In this document: positions 33,133-44,873 of the stretch, in pieces
Layout: each line of letters opens with the position of its first letter
Position numbering within the stretch: the first letter of the stretch is position 1
Origin: Simmondsia chinensis
Lineage: Eukaryota > Streptophyta > Magnoliopsida > Caryophyllales > Simmondsiaceae
Reading direction: 5' to 3'
DNA: 64,000 nt
Assembly (NCBI GenBank): GCA_018398585.1
Contig: JAGTTD010000001.1
Span: 12,030,501-12,094,500 of the forward strand
The notes under the pieces: generated by a model
What the model saw: the letters and a program-made list of their open reading frames with translations, nothing else
What the model was told of the DNA's origin: nothing
The model's database searches: none
Program-made: the position numbers and the translations under genes

Positions 33133-33745
33133 CCAAACCATCCTCCTTTATATATAACAACTACATGAGCCGGGTCTTGCACCAAATGACATTTTACGCA
33201 TTATGATACATGAACAAGAGAAACTAACATACATGGGTTCACCCATGACCGTCTTTGAAGATGTGCGGAACACAACGTCTAATATTCTTCCATTGAAGAG
33301 GAACGCAATCCTCTTCCGGAATATTCCTTCTTTTATTGGAGTTGACAAATTGTTTAATCAAGGAGGTGGCATGTCACCATTGGAGTTCCTAAATTGAGTT
33401 CCCAAATTGTTTATTCATGGATTCTCCAATTCTGGAACTCCAATGGTGATATGTCACCTCCTTGATTAAACAATTTTGCAAGTCTAATTAAGGAACTCCA
33501 TTACATGTCATTTCTTTGATTAAACAATTTGGTAACTCCAATAAAAGAAAGAATATTCCGGAAGAGGATTGCGTTTTTCTTCAATGGAAGAACATTACAC
33601 ATTGTGTTCTAAGCATCTTCAAGGACGGTAATGGGTGATAAACCATGTATGTTAGTTTCTGTTGTTCAGATATCATAATGCATAAAATGTTATTTAGTGT
33701 AAGGCCCGAATCATGTAGTTGTTGTATAGAAAGGAGGATGAGAAG
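33133..33745. repeat. Large inverted repeat (hairpin), arms ~260-300 bp
   Basis: 33133-33395 pairs with 33440-33742 in reverse complement at high but imperfect identity. Matching landmarks: TACATGAGCCGGG with CCCGAATCATGTA, GAAACTAACATACATGG with CCATGTATGTTAGTTTC, and ATCCTCTTCCGGAATATTC with GAATATTCCGGAAGAGGAT. The right arm also holds an extra internal copy of the GATTAAACAATTT-containing piece. The left arm reads as a 64-residue ORF (33203-33397), so it may be a captured gene fragment. A transcript would fold into a long hairpin. Confidence 0.8.
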
Positions 33746-34140
33746 GAAGGGTTTGATGGGAGAAGAGTGATGAAGCAGGCGAGGTAAGAGATTCATGAAG
33801 ATTGCTCGGGGCAAAGAGTGGGTTCACAGGATGAGGATGAAGAATATAGGTAATAGTATGTACTGCAATGATGAATAAATGTTTTCTTGGTTCAAAAGAT
33901 GTTAGAACATGTATGTGTATGATTCCCACAATGTATCAATACAAGGAGATGTCGCACATTCGAAATCAATAAGTATGAATGTACCTGTTATTTTTGGGTT
34001 GCTTCTACCAAAATATTGATGGGGACCAATCAATATTATCTCTGTCCTGTATGCTGCTTGATGAGTTGTATTGTTGGACCATTGTGTGATGAATTTGCGA
34101 TTGTTGTACGCGTAATTTGTACATTGACATTGAATGGGGA
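33746..34140. other. Unassigned sequence before the gypsy pol
   Basis: No gene supported. The gypsy 5' LTR, primer site and gag should lie here but are not recognisable, so the element's 5' end is missing. Confidence 0.45.
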
Positions 34141-36540
34141 TATGAATGGTGGGATAGATCATAGAACAATTAGGATCAATGGACATATGAGAAAAAAGAA
34201 GGAAATTTTGATCCTAATTGATAGTGGGAGTACACATAGCTTCGTTGATCCTAAACTTACAAAGTCAGGTGGATTTTGTCTGTCAAATGCTCCCTCCCTC
34301 ACTGTTTCCGTAGTAAATGAGAGTAAGTTAGTCACCCAAACAAGATGTATTGGTTTTACTTGGGATATGCAAGGCCACCCTTTTCAATATAACTTTAGAG
34401 TTTTAAGTCTTGGTGGATGTGACTTGCTTCTTGGTGTGGATTGGATGAAAATGCACAATCCCATCAAGTCAGACTTTGTTAACATGAAGCTAACCCTTTG
34501 AAAAAATTGAGAAAAGGTTGTTTTGTAGGGTCTTGCTGATGATACTTCGTTTAAATGGCTTCATGGGGGTAAATTGAATAAAGCAATGGCTAAGGCTTCT
34601 TGTTGTTGGTTGGGGGCAGATTTCCAATTCTGAAAATTTTGCTTTGGACTATGGTTTTCCTTCTTATCCCAATGATTTACAAGCTTTACTGCATAAATAT
34701 GACAATATCTTTGATGAACCCACCGCACTCCCACCACATAGAACACATGACCGCTTAATACCTCTTAAATCCGGTGCACAACCTGTCAACATAAGGCCTT
34801 ATAGACATCCTTATTACCACAAAAGCGAGATTGAAAGGCATGTATCTGAATTGCTAAATAGTTCTTTTATACAACCTAGCCAAAGTCCTTTTGCCTCACC
34901 TGTTATTCTAGTAATGAAAAAAGATGGTACTACTATGATGTGTATCGATTATAGGAAAATCAATGATTTAACAATTAAAAATAAGTTTCCTAGACCTTTA
35001 ATAGATGGCCCTCTTAATGAACTACATGTCTCTAAGGTCTTCTCTAAGATTGATCTAAGGAAAGTTTATCATCAAGTTAGGATGAAAGAAGAAGACGTAC
35101 ATAAAACCGCCTTTAGGAAACATCATGGACATTTTGAGTTCAAGGTTTTGGCTTTTGGACTCACTAATGCTCCCGTAACATTTCAATCATTAATGAATGA
35201 TACTTTTAAAGAGTTCTTAAGGAAGTTTGTGTTAGTTTGCATTGATGACTTTTTGATATATAGTCCAAGTTGGGAAATACATTTGCAACACTCTCTTATT
35301 GTGTGCTCTATTCTGCGCAATAATAAATTTTATGCAAGAATGACTAAGTGTGTGTTTGGAACAGATAAAGTGGAATATTTAGGTCATATTATAACTGAAT
35401 TTGGGGTTTCTACTGATCGTAGTAAATTAGAGGAAATGCAAAAGTGGCCAACACCTAAAAACTTAAAGGAACTTAGAGGATTTTTAGGCTTAACCTAATA
35501 TTACAGAAAATTTGTTGTTGGATATGGTGTTATTGCCAAATCTCTCACTGATTTACTAAAGAAAAATGCTGTTGAACGGAGTGAAAGAGCCATCGAGGCT
35601 TTTGTCAAGTTGAAGCTAACTATGTGCCATGGCCCAGTTATTGCTTTACCCGATTTTTGTAAACCATTTGTGTTTGAAACCGATGTTTATCATGGTGGTC
35701 TTGGGGCTGTTCTAATGCAAGATGGACACCAAATTGCATATTTGAGTAAACCTTTTAAGCTTGGGCAACTAGATTTCTCCATATAGGAAAAGGAATGTTT
35801 AGCTATTCTAATGGCAATACCAAAATGGAGACATTACTTAGAGGGAAATTACTTCCTTATTAAAACTGACCATGAGAGCTTAAAGCATTTATTGGACCAA
35901 AAAATATCTACACCTCTACAAAAGAAGGGCCTAACAAAACTTCTGGGACTCACTTATGGTATTCTTTATAGGAAAGGTGTGGAAAATAAGGTGGTTGATT
36001 CTTTATCACGCCTTGCATTTGCATCTAACCCCTCATATGCATTTGTCTCATGCGCTGGCAGCACCCTTTCTGCAGAACTGGAAAGCATTATTACTGCAGA
36101 AACTGTAGCTTCAGCTCATGCTATGTCAACCATAGTGCCTTCATGGATTAATGAAGTGATGGATAGTTATAAGAAGAATGATGAGGTGCAAGATAAGTTT
36201 AGCATGTTGCTTGTTGATTCTAATGCTATACCTCTTTTTTCTTTTAGCTAGGGACTAGTACATTACAAAGGAAAACTCTACCTTGGTTCCTTCACTAAAC
36301 TTAGAGCAAAATTACTTGAGAATGTGCACATATCAACCTTGGGAGGGCACTCCCGGTGTTGGAGCCTCATACAAGAGAGCCAAATCTTATTTTTATTGGA
36401 AAGGATTAAAGGCTTCAGTTAAAGAATTTGTAAAGGCTTGTGATGTTTGCCAACAAAATAAGGCTAAGCATGTTGCATACCCTAGACTTCTACAACCTTC
36501 ACCAATTCCTTCATGGCCTTGGTCTCACATATGCACGGGT
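34140..36540 (+). pseudogene. Ty3/gypsy pol: protease, RT, RNase H, integrase start
   Basis: Protease: LILIDSGSTHSFVDPKL (about 34208-34258). Reverse transcriptase at 34644-35498: SPFASPVILVMKKDG, CIDYRKIN, FSKIDLRKVYHQVRM, LAFGLTNAPVTFQ and a catalytic box VCIDDFLIYS. RNase H at about 35510-36030: FETDVYHGGLGAVLMQDG, a stop at 35785, EKECLAILMAI, and HESLKHLLDQK. Integrase starts near 36300 with zinc-finger remains and ACDVCQQNKAKH. The frame is broken by stops at 34499, 35496, 35785 and 36249 and by shifts. The order PR-RT-RH-IN is that of Metaviridae-type elements. Integrase is split at WSHICTGF by the RRM element and continues at 41792. Confidence 0.88.
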
Positions 36541-36543
36541 TTT

Positions 36544-37124
36544 TGTTATGATCCAAGCTTGATGAAGTCTAGGGGGCTGTTGTAGCTGCTGCATTGGGCT
36601 GTTAGTGCTATCGTGTTGCTGTTAGCTGCGGTGCTGCTGCTGATATATTGGTACTGCTGCTATGATGAAGGTTGCTTAGTTGATTGAGTAGTATTAGTTA
36701 GTTGATATTGTAACTAGAATAAGTCTTGATGTAAGTAGTAGCTTAAGCTTTGGTTGAGTCATGTAATAAGTAAAGTCTAGAGCTTGTTAGGCTGTGGTGG
36801 TCAAAGTCGTTAGATTCGTTAAGTCAAGGTTGGCGGCTAGTTAGTTAGTTGATGGTTGAGTCGGTTAGTCCATGTGTCTAGGATCATTGTATCTCTATTT
36901 ATTTTGGAGTTAGCCATCCTAAAGGATTAGTAGTATAAATATGTAGAGCCTCTCTTGAAGAGCTCATAACTTTGATGTATGAAATTGATATCTATGATAT
37001 CTCTCTCTACTTCTCATCTCCCTATCACTTCTAATCTCTTCTTAACTCTAAATTCTCTCCTCATCTCATACTCTCACTATCCCAACCAAGGTTAAGGTCC
37101 AAGAGTAATCTTTGAACATTAACA
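36544..37124 (+). repeat. 5' LTR of RRM element copy 2
   Basis: 581 bp, TGTTATGATCC to GAACATTAACA. A TATA-like AGTATAAATATG lies near 36931. The last ~180 bases are shared with the shorter LTRs of copy 1. Confidence 0.92.
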
Positions 37125-37126
37125 AT

Positions 37127-37139
37127 TGGTATCAGAGCC
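37127..37139 (+). other. Primer-binding site, RRM element copy 2
   Basis: TGGTATCAGAGCC, the canonical initiator-tRNA-Met complement, two bases after the LTR. Confidence 0.9.
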
Positions 37140-38201
37140 TTGATTTTGCTTCCGAATCAAGCTCAAAATCCGAAAAAAAATACAAAATCTAATTGATTGT
37201 GTTGCAATTAATCAACAAATACAGTTGATACTGATTTAGTTTAGTTTTACGTGATCAAGAATTCAATTTTGAATTCTGAACTTGAAGACTTTTGTGGACT
37301 GTCATATGCATTGTGAACTGCAAGGCCTGGGAGTTGCTTTCAGTTGGGATAAATTTGATTGAGTTACATTGAAGAAAGTTTAATTGATCAGTATTGTTGA
37401 TTACATTCAACATCAAAGCTGATTTGGATTGAATTCAGAAGAATTGATCAAGCATTAGCTGCTGAAGTTGAGTGCAGAAGCATAGCATGAGTTGCTGAAG
37501 TTGAGTGCTGAGCAAAATTGATCTTGATCAAACATTCATTGATCGGTTGGAAAAGAAGTTGAAGTGAGCTATTGGATCAACATTACGCTTGATCATAATC
37601 AAAAGATCAGAAACAAGCTGAATTAAGGTTAATTCAGACTCTAAAATTCAGTAAGGAGGTTGAGGTAACTGTTTTCTCTTAACTTCAAGTTACAATTCAA
37701 TCAGAATCTGTGGTTGTTGCTGATTTGTGATATAATTCGTGTTAATAAGCATAGAATTGGTGAGAATTCAGTTGATTCTTAAGAATTATATGTTTTGAAG
37801 TTGAGATTTGCTTAGACAAGGATCTGACATTGAGCTGAGGACCGAAAGTGTGAAATCTGATTTCGTTCTTGAAGATTGCTTTGAGAATTGTGTTGAGGAC
37901 TTGATTGCGGTCAAGAGTCGAGCCTAATTTAGAATTATAAGTCTGTTACTCAAGAAGCATCTCAGTTAGGGTTTGGTTCGAGTTCTTTCTGATTCGAACT
38001 GCAGAAAGTTAGGGTTTGTACTCCGTGGCTTTCGTGGAGCAAGAAGCAAACTCTGTGGTTAGTGTGTTTGAAATTTAACTGAAGGACAATTCGAATTCCG
38101 GAATTTCAGTTCAAGCTAGGGTTATGAAGTGTTGATTCTTTGCTGTGAATGTGCGATTCTCATCGTCAGAAGCAGGGTGACTCTGTTGAGGAGATTCTCA
38201 G
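37140..38201 (+). other. Leader of RRM element copy 2
   Basis: About 1.06 kb without a convincing ORF and rich in GAATTGATCA and GAAGTTGAG words. It precedes the ATG at 38202. Its opening 100 bases align with 6830-7040 of copy 1. Confidence 0.6.
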
Positions 38202-39563
38202 ATGTTTGTTGATGAAATGGCTGCTAGATTCGCTCAAGGATCTACACTCTTGGTAAAGGTCGTGAATACTCATCATATCATCACCAAGGATGTCCTTGAA
38301 GAAATGTTTGATGCCTATGGTGACCTTGAAAGCGTTAATATTGTTTCAAAATCGGATTTCGAGGTTGAAGCAAAAGTGACTTATACTTCAAGCTTAGCTG
38401 AAAGAGCACGTAGGGTATTACTAGAAGACAAGGTCTATGACCATTGCCGTGTGTTGGATATCCAACATTTCAATCCTTGTAAGGATGTTAGGCAAGAAAT
38501 GAAGATGCCGGCTCTCATGGGAACAATTAGGAGTACGAAAGGCTCAAATAAAAGTGGTGAGAGTGTGATGCACAACTGGAATAAGATTGATCGTACTTGG
38601 GCTGACGATTCCAACATCACTTGGAAACAAGTGAAACATGAAGAAAAGGAGATGATGCAAGATCAATCTTCACCAAAGGTTGTGGCACTAGGAAATGAGC
38701 TGGTATTGAATGAAGAAGCAGTAGTGATGAGTGATGTTGGCTCAAATTTGGAAGAGATACAATAGCAACTTGATCTAGAAGTTCAAAGTGTGTTTGAAGA
38801 AGTAGTAGTGGTGGATGAAGCATCTGTAAATCAAGAAGTAAACATCACATCATGCTTTGAGAGTCAAAATAATCTTGATATGGCTGGAATTCAGAAGTTG
38901 TGGCAGTCCAATTCTGCAAGTGAAGCACCATTTCAGGGTAAAAGTGAATCATTGCAATTGTTAGAGACATTAAATGTTGCAGCAAGAAAATTGCAAGTGT
39001 GCGTAGAGATCTTAAGCGTTCGAAAGTTGGGATTTAAGAAGTGTTTCTCGAGTAAAAGAGTGAGATCAATTGAAAGACTCAGAGCTTCTTCGTGGATCAA
39101 GAGAATGCTTGAGAAAACAAGGAGCAAAGTGATTCCTAGTAGTAGTGATTCACAAGAAGTGCAAATTGAGGTTTCAGCCAACAAACAAGAGTATGGTACT
39201 CCAGGACTGAAATGTGTTGCTGAAAAATTAGATGCTGCTGCTGTAATATCAGTGAATACATCATCAAATCTGTTAAGTATTACTCCATGGCAAGCTGGTA
39301 TGCAGAATCAAAATATTTTCACTGCTGAACAATCATATTCTGTTGGGAAATCAATTGGTGCTGCTATGGTATTATCTGATGCAGAACAAGGTGTGCTTTT
39401 GTGTGGAGAGAAGGTTTATCTAAGTGCAAGTACTTGTGACAAGCTTCCTTTTGATCCGGGAAAGGATGAATTACAAGTGATTGGAGAAGCCAGGCATCCG
39501 GTGCTGCTGTTTCATGACGAAAAATTCAGTGCCAGTGCAAACATTAGTGGAAAAAGGGATTAG
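38202..39563 (+). pseudogene. RRM protein of LTR element copy 2, one stop
   Basis: One frame of 453 codons interrupted only by a TAG at 38763-38765, which a C-to-T change from CAG would explain. Residues about 14-75 form an RRM-like fold: STLLVKVVN, VLEEMFDAYGDLESV, FEVEAKVTYTSSLAERARRVL. Then comes NPCKDVRQEMKMPALMGTI, shared with copy 1, an acidic region, a basic segment (KCFSSKRVRSIERLRASSW, about 39040-39095), and the TPWQAGMQNQN block also found in copy 1. PTB-like RRMs are the nearest match I recognise. It has no Gag or knuckle signature. Its role in the element is unknown. Confidence 0.68.
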
Positions 39564-41010
39564 ACATGTTCCAAGATACATAATTCTTGTGACATTGAAG
39601 TTTCAATTGGTCCAGAATTGTTGTTGCTTCGGTTCATACAAAAACATTTCCTTGAAGGGATGGTAATTGTTGTTAGTTGGTTGATGAATTGTGGATGGTT
39701 TGAAGAGGTATTGGGCCTCTGGTAGGATCTCACAGCTGGTGCACAAAGCCAAGTAAAGACAAAGGTGATAGCACTTGAAAATTGGAACAAACAGCCACTG
39801 AAGGTTGCTGATCAGATACTGAATCTGAATGTGTTTGGGGTGATCAGTTGTGGTTGTTCCGAATGGAAAAATTCTTCTCAATGTTTGGATGGAAAAGATC
39901 AATGCAACATCAAGGATAACTCTAGCTGAAATTAGAGTGAATATCAACCAGGAAGTTTGGAATAGATCAACTCTGAGTTTGAAGAAGTTTACAGCTGCTC
40001 GAGAGTTCTTTTGGGGTCTCCACTTGTTATATTTGTTACTCATGTTTGAGATGGTTGACAAGAAAAGAAAGCTTGATCATTTGAGGCAAGTTTGGTGGAT
40101 GGATGAGCTTGGGATCCAAGACAGTCTTGAGAACGGGCTGGAAGTTGTGAGTTGCAGAATGAATTCTGTCAATGGGGTTGCTTTGTGAACTCAAGTGAAG
40201 ACCTTGTGTCCTTGGAATTCAATTGTGACTCATGAGTTCTTAACGTGGTGGAGCATAGGACTAGATTTTCAAGCCATCATCACAAGTGCTCATTTGATCA
40301 AGATGGGACAGCAAGAATTCGAGGAAGCTGCTGAAAAGGCTTGGATAATTGCAACTCCTTCACTGTCAGTAGAAAATGTGTTGCTCAAATGGAGTGTGAT
40401 TGATGCTTTTATGATTTTGGGAAGATGTCATAACTTGTTCACATCAAGAAGCTTCCATAGGGACAAAAATCTAGCCGAAATCTGTTATATCCACAACTAT
40501 GTAGTGTGTTGGTTTAACACTGCTGCAATTTTGAGCTATGCAGCACAACATGTGGATTTGGAAGGCAATCAAGAGTTTATTGAGCTTGGTCTGAGATGGT
40601 TTAGTAAGTGGATGTTTAAGCAATACAAATATTGGATAAGATCCAAGATGAAATGGTTGCAGCTGCCTTCTTATGGGAATTCAATGTGTTTTGTTACCAT
40701 GACCCTGAAACGGGGCTGTTTAAGCTGCAATTGGGAATGTCTACAAGCTGATTTTGAACCTTGGTTCTCTTTGTTTGAGTTTGGAAGGCCTCCCGAGGTG
40801 TTCAAGGACTTTATATGCAGTCTTATGGGTTTTAAGACATTCAGAATCTGTTGTGCAGCATTCTACAAGCAGGAATTCAGAAGCATTGATGCGTTTTATG
40901 ATTCACTGCAGCAGGATAGAATTTGGAGCTGTATTAGCTGCAACAAGTTGTGCCATGGGCTGGTTGTTGAGGTTTGGCTGGTCTGGTTTGATCAGTGTAG
41001 GCCAACATAA
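39564..41010 (+). pseudogene. Second ORF region of RRM element copy 2
   Basis: 39850-41010 forms one frame broken by a TGA at 40186-40188. Recognisable conserved blocks with copy 1 are KINATSRITLAEIRVNINQ, DHLRQVWWMDELGIQDSLEN, TLCPWNSI and FSLFEFGRPPEVF. The protein is rich in Trp and Cys and has no domain I can name. Sequence 39564-39850 carries related codons in other frames, so this was probably the C-terminal part of one long polyprotein with the RRM ORF. Confidence 0.55.
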
Positions 41011-41198
41011 GGGGTACTACACATCCACTCGAAGACCTTGTGCAGAACAAGCATCATTCTAAGGTGTTCTGCTGCATTTCATATGGAGTTGTTCTGATTC
41101 AGTGCAAGAAGTTCATCAATTCAGCTATCTTTTCATGAGCAATAAGTGATCTTCATTGTTACAACTCTCTTCCATTCTTGAGGACAAGAATGTTTTCA

Positions 41199-41210
41199 AG
41201 GGGAAGGGAA
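41199..41210 (+). other. Polypurine tract, RRM element copy 2
   Basis: AGGGGAAGGGAA directly before the 3' LTR. Confidence 0.88.
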
Positions 41211-41791
41211 TGTTATGATCCGAGCTTGATGAAGTCTAGGGGGCTGTTGTAGCTAGTGCATTGGGCTGTTAGTGCTGTCATGTTGCTATTAGCTACGGTG
41301 CTACTGCTGATATATTGATACTGCTGCTATGTTGAAGGTTGCTTAGTTGAATTAGTTGTATTAGTTAGTTGATATTGTAACTAGAATAAGTCTTGATGTA
41401 ATTAGTAGCTTAAGCTTTGGTTGAGTCATGTAATAAGTGAAGTCTAGAGCTTATTAGGCTGTGATGGTCAAAGCCGTTAGATTAGTTAACTCAAGGTTGG
41501 CGGCTAGTTAGTTAGTTGATGGTTGAGTCTGTTAGTCCATGTGTCTAGAATCATTGTATCTCTATTTATTTTGGAGTTAGCCATCCTAAAGGATTAGTAG
41601 TATAAATATGTAGAGCCTCTCTTGAAGAGCTCATAACTTTGATGAATGAAATTGATATCTTTGATATCTCTCTCTACTTCTCATCTCCCTATCACTTCTT
41701 ATCTCTTCTTAACTCTAAATTCTCTCCTCATCTTATACTCTCACTATCCCAAACAAGGTTAAAGTCCAAGAGTAATCTTTGAACATTAACA
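41211..41791 (+). repeat. 3' LTR of RRM element copy 2
   Basis: 581 bp, same length and ends as the 5' LTR, with scattered substitutions. Confidence 0.92.
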
Positions 41792-41975
41792 GCTTCATAG
41801 AAGGTTTACCCAAAAGTGGTGGAAAGGATGGGATTTGGGTAATGATAGATCGATTTTCAAATTATGCCCATTTCCTTCCCGTATCTCATCCTTTCTCAGC
41901 TGCGGTTGTAGCCAATCTTTCGTGGAAAATGTATACAAACATCATGGCATGCCCTCTAGTATCTTTGGTTTTGGC
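41792..41975 (+). pseudogene. Gypsy integrase core, continuation and end
   Basis: FIEGLPKSGGKDGIWVMIDR (from 41795), then FSNYAHFLPVSHPFSA, is the integrase core after the first catalytic Asp and includes the second Asp context. It continues the gypsy gene interrupted at 36540. After CPLVSL (about 41965) homology stops and LTR-like sequence begins, so the rest of integrase is deleted. Confidence 0.8.
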
Positions 41976-42329
41976 GGAAATGGCGGTTATAGCCGTTGAA
42001 GTTTGGGTCCAAACTTTTGTAATTTTGTTAGTTTTTGTAGTTTTTCCTAATTTTTGTTAGTTAGTTCATGTAAAGCCTATAAAAGGCAAGTGAACCTCAT
42101 TGTATTGTAACATTTTTTACACAATTAATAAAAATTCAAGTGAATTACACTTCTATTTCTTCCTTAAATTCTCTTAAGTCTCTTTCGCCCTATACTCTCC
42201 TCTATTCTCCCCCCTGCGTTCTGCATTTCTGCAGATATATTTCTGTCTCTCCCTATATTTCCCTCATTTTTCATCATTTCCGCAAGTATTGATTGAGTTT
42301 TGGTCTAGGTATCGACTTGGGTCATAACA
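41976..42329 (+). repeat. Gypsy 3' LTR remnant
   Basis: Non-coding sequence with a TATA-like CCTATAAAAGGC (42077-42088) and an end CTTGGGTCATAACA at 42329. Its start merges with the integrase deletion, and no 5' LTR is found to confirm the boundaries. Confidence 0.55.
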
Positions 42330-43795
42330 AAATGACATTTGGCAACTCACTTACTCATACAAAGAAAGTACTCAGAACCAACATGACTCAAGATAAACTG
42401 CATGCCGACACACATATCACGTGTGTCGAGACACATACTAAAAAAAATGAACATCATCTAATTTGAGTAAACAAAATCACCGCACATGTACGAAATGACA
42501 CTACTAATGTATTTGAAATCACCACACAGGTATTCAACAACAACAAGAACATAGTCATTACTTATCATGATGAATGTACTCAACATCTAACTTCATGCAT
42601 AAAATCACAATACATGTCCTAGAAAAAATGTATAACGGAGCACAAATGACTTACCGAAAATATTTCTTCTTCAATATACTCCAAATCACCAAATAAACAC
42701 TTGTATTGTCCAAGAACACAGGGCGTTTTGCGTTTGCATAGTTAAAAAGGTTGATGTTAAATGTTACCGGGTGAATTTAATGAATACTCCTTTAATTTTC
42801 AACAACCACTATGTGTGTCGACACTTATAACATTTGTGTCGACACACATGCCTTATGTACTCTATATCACCACACATGTACAGAATATTATACAAAGTAC
42901 CCAACGTGACATATGTGTCGACACATGTGAATCAAGTGTCGACATATACTTTATGTTGGTGATGTGGAGTATATTTTCTGATAGCATGGTACAAAACTTG
43001 CGACTATGAGTATGTAACATGTGTGTCAACACAGGTGTTATGTGTGTCGACACCTATTTATCACTGTAACATTCAGTACATTTTTTGACGACTTGGGTAC
43101 TTTGGTTCTTCATCTGAGTATAGGACAAATGTGTCAAAACATACGTTGAGTGTGTCGAAACAGTAATTGTGACTGTAATATGTGTTTGGACACCAAAATT
43201 TCGCGTTTCTACACACCTCTAAATATTCTTTTTTTTTTTGGTTTATAAGTGATACTGAATGCCTCTGAGTACATTACTTGTTATGTATATATGCGTGATG
43301 CTGTTGAGCATCTTTATTGTGATTCTAAGTATGAAGAACGTGTGTTGATACACAAGTATGTACTCAATACAACAACCACAAATAAAATCAAGTTTGTTAT
43401 AATGTTTTGAAGCGGTTGAAGTTTAAATTTGAGATTCCTGCAAAAAATTTAAATGTTACGTTTATTACTCAATTTCAAGTTTTCATCGTCTGTTTAAATT
43501 CCAATCCCCGAAATTCAAATTTTCCCCCTTCATTAGCATTAATCAAATTCAAATTTCCCTACTTTATTCAAATTCAAATTTCCCTCCTTTAGTTGTGAAC
43601 TTGAGTACATGAGGGGTCGTTTTTTTTATCACTTTCAATTTATCATTCAGTGAAATTATAATAGTGCCTTGTTATAATGTGTTAAAAAGTAGAAATATTT
43701 CAACAAAAATATAAAGAGTGAATCACACAATTTCATTAAAACAAAATTATTCATAACAAACTAAATCAAGAATATACAAAAAGAAAAACATAAAT
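42330..43795. repeat. TGTCGACA motif block 2 and spacer
   Basis: Five exact TGTCGACA sites (near 42817, 42837, 42917, 42937 and 43047) and several variants (TGTCGAGA, TGTCAACA, TGTCGAAA) among repeated GTACTC/GAGTACAT phrases. From 43400 the sequence is AT-rich with repeated CAAATTTCCC words. No gene. Confidence 0.8.
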
Positions 43796-43799
43796 AAAA

Positions 43800-44873
43800 C
43801 TATGGAGTCAGCGGCTTCTGTCTACAAGAGAGGAAGTCCAAGATCCTCTGAAGCGTGCAGCGTGTCTCAATGCGCAATTCGTCCAGCTTCTCCTCTATAT
43901 CTGAAGCCGTTCGTCGACACTCCTCCTCTTCCGAGGTCCTTGTTCCTCTTCTTCCTCATCCCCGCCTGCCAAATCTTCCTCCCCCTCGTCTTTATCTTCA
44001 TTTATTTCTATTGTGCTCCTCCCTACTCTTTGTTTCTCTACCCATGCACTGTCTCTAAGTTCAAACCCCATCTTTCTCAATGACGTTTCAGTTGAGTCGC
44101 CATTGTATGGAATAGGGTTTGTCAAGATGATGGATTTAACTTGCTTTGGAACTCACGGGTAAGAAGCATGCCATAAGTGGGATTAGTCTTCCTCATATGG
44201 ATATGAAACATGAATTTTAATACTAATTCCCCAAGATTAAACTTTTTGGCCATTGAGGAGGAAAGACAACAGGACTAAATGTAGGTGAGAGACCGAGTTG
44301 AAGCCACCCGATCTAGGAGTGATGTTCATACAAATCAATTTATGTCCAAATCTAAGAACCACTCCTAGATCATTTGAGTTCAGCTTCTTCGGGTTAGAAA
44401 GTGGTATTTCACCCCAGATTTGTTGAATCATGGAGTGGCGATTAGATTCTTGGAGCGGGAATTGGTTTAGTTCCGGGGGAGTTTTGAAAACGCCCTTCAT
44501 CAAAATCAAATCCAAGAAATTCATTGATATACGCTGCATCAATATTGATTGCTCGTCCTACCACTTTTGAGGACAATTGAAGAGGATCACTTCCTAAAAT
44601 TTTTAGGTTATAATAAAATTTGCGTACCATATCCGGGTATACCGGTTCATTGATACTGCAAATTTCAACCCATCCTACACCTTGAAACAAATTATATAAT
44701 TGCTCCAAGTTTTTTAGCCTAACCCATCCCCAATCCACGAACCTACCAAACAACACTTCTTTCGTGGAGAAGGGTTTAGAGGAATCTACAGAAGCACGAC
44801 CTTGGGAAGAAGATGCTTCCGCTGTCCTGGACCTCTTCTTTGATGTAGTTTCAGACCTCTTTGAGCAAGCCAT
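43800..44873 (-). pseudogene. Plant transposon protein (Transposase_32-like), frameshifted
   Basis: The start chosen is the ATG at 44873 (MACSKRSETTSKKRSRT, a basic N-terminus). The core follows: WVRLKNLEQLYNLFQGVGWV, then VYPDMVRKFYYNL, then SKVVGRAINIDAAYINEFLG, the signature of a domain widely annotated as putative plant transposon protein. A frameshift near 44470 moves the frame to ESNRHSMIQQIWGEIPLS and LICMNITPRSGGFNSVSHLH, which continue the same domain. The C-terminus is acidic (DEGEEDLAGGDEEEEEQG, about 43945-43998) and then KR-rich. The molecular role of the family is not established. It lies between two TGTCGACA blocks. Confidence 0.6.

Larger units (their letters stand above)
36544..41791 (+). 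mobile_element. RRM-bearing non-autonomous LTR retrotransposon, copy 2
   Basis: Full-length: 5' LTR 36544-37124, primer site TGGTATCAGAGCC (37127-37139), leader, RRM ORF with long C-terminal extension (38202-39563), further ORF region to about 41010, purine tract 41199-41210, 3' LTR 41211-41791. Both LTRs are 581 bp and very similar, so this insertion is younger than the gypsy it sits in. Flanking pentamers GTTTT (36539-36543) and GCTTC (41792-41796) match imperfectly, differing by T/C. There is no RT, protease or integrase. The 3' pre-PPT passage resembles the end of gypsy pol genes, hinting at the helper type. Confidence 0.9.
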
